This document shows, in pieces, positions 6,384 to 6,425 of a DNA stretch of 6,425 nt. Positions within the stretch are counted from its first letter, which is position 1; each line of letters starts with the position of its first letter. A program made the position numbers and the translations under genes. The notes beneath the pieces were generated by a model, which saw only the letters and a program-made list of their open reading frames with translations, made no database searches and had not been told where the DNA came from. The DNA is from Candidatus Delongbacteria bacterium (lineage in GTDB: Bacteria; JAGOEH01), in the NCBI GenBank assembly GCA_017997825.1, contig JAGOEH010000176.1, positions 1 through 6,425 on the forward strand, given 5' to 3'.

Positions 6384-6425
6384 TGATTTCACTTTCTTCC
6401 CGCAGAATGCCCAACAGCTTCAGCA
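6376..6425 (-). CDS. C-terminal tail of an unidentified upstream operon gene (start outside window)
   Basis: On the minus strand a frame enters from the right edge and encodes LKLLGILREESEINE before a TAA at 6376-6378. This stop overlaps the phosphatase ATG in ATGAGTAA, the same kind of 8-nt overlap seen between hydC and hydB, which is the main reason to believe it is a real gene end. Fifteen residues are too few to identify a family. In related operons known to me, the gene before such a phosphatase can encode a PAS-containing [FeFe]-hydrogenase-like sensor or a histidine-kinase-like ATPase. Either would fit here, but nothing in the visible residues shows it. Confidence 0.5.
   Translation of the reverse strand, partial: LKLLGILREESEINE

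Noticed and set aside
1-6425. Mobile element, phage, CRISPR or RNA gene
   Set aside because: No transposase or integrase motif, terminal repeats, spaced direct repeats or tRNA/rRNA-like sequence was seen; genes are densely packed and account for nearly all of the window.

Overview
The window looks like chromosomal DNA of an anaerobic, hydrogen-metabolising bacterium with a roughly balanced base composition. The key content is a four-gene minus-strand block: a SpoIIE/PP2C-type serine phosphatase followed by the three subunits of a HydABC-type, NAD-linked [FeFe]-hydrogenase (the class that includes electron-bifurcating enzymes). I cannot name the phylum. The purF and hydrogenase sequences fit several strictly anaerobic lineages (Firmicutes-like, Thermotogota-like or candidate phyla), and no taxonomic marker is present.

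Layout. Positions 1-666 (plus strand) hold the C-terminal part of purF, the first enzyme of purine synthesis; its glutaminase half lies outside the window. A short gap (667-767) contains a strong hairpin that can terminate transcription in both directions, because purF and the hydrogenase operon converge here. From 768 to the right edge everything is on the minus strand. In transcription order (right to left) these are: the last codons of an unidentified gene (6376-6425), the phosphatase (5214-6383), hydC (4685-5200), hydB (2815-4692) and hydA (768-2798). The genes overlap by 8 nt or are separated by 13-16 nt, and hydC, hydB and hydA each have a clear Shine-Dalgarno sequence, so they are almost certainly one transcript. 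Its promoter lies beyond the right edge.

How the genes work together. HydB carries the NADH/FMN site, HydC is its NuoE-like [2Fe-2S] partner, and HydA carries the H-cluster where protons and H2 interconvert. Every expected cofactor ligand is present in all three, so the enzyme should be functional. The complex is predicted to couple H2 formation or oxidation to NAD(H) and ferredoxin in the cytoplasm. The phosphatase retains its PP2C metal-binding aspartates and carries an extra C-terminal domain of unknown function. Its place at the head of the hydrogenase genes suggests a dedicated phosphorylation-based control of hydrogen metabolism. This is the least understood part of the window.

No tRNA, rRNA, CRISPR array, insertion sequence or phage gene was seen. 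The only stretch without a gene is about 100 bases long.
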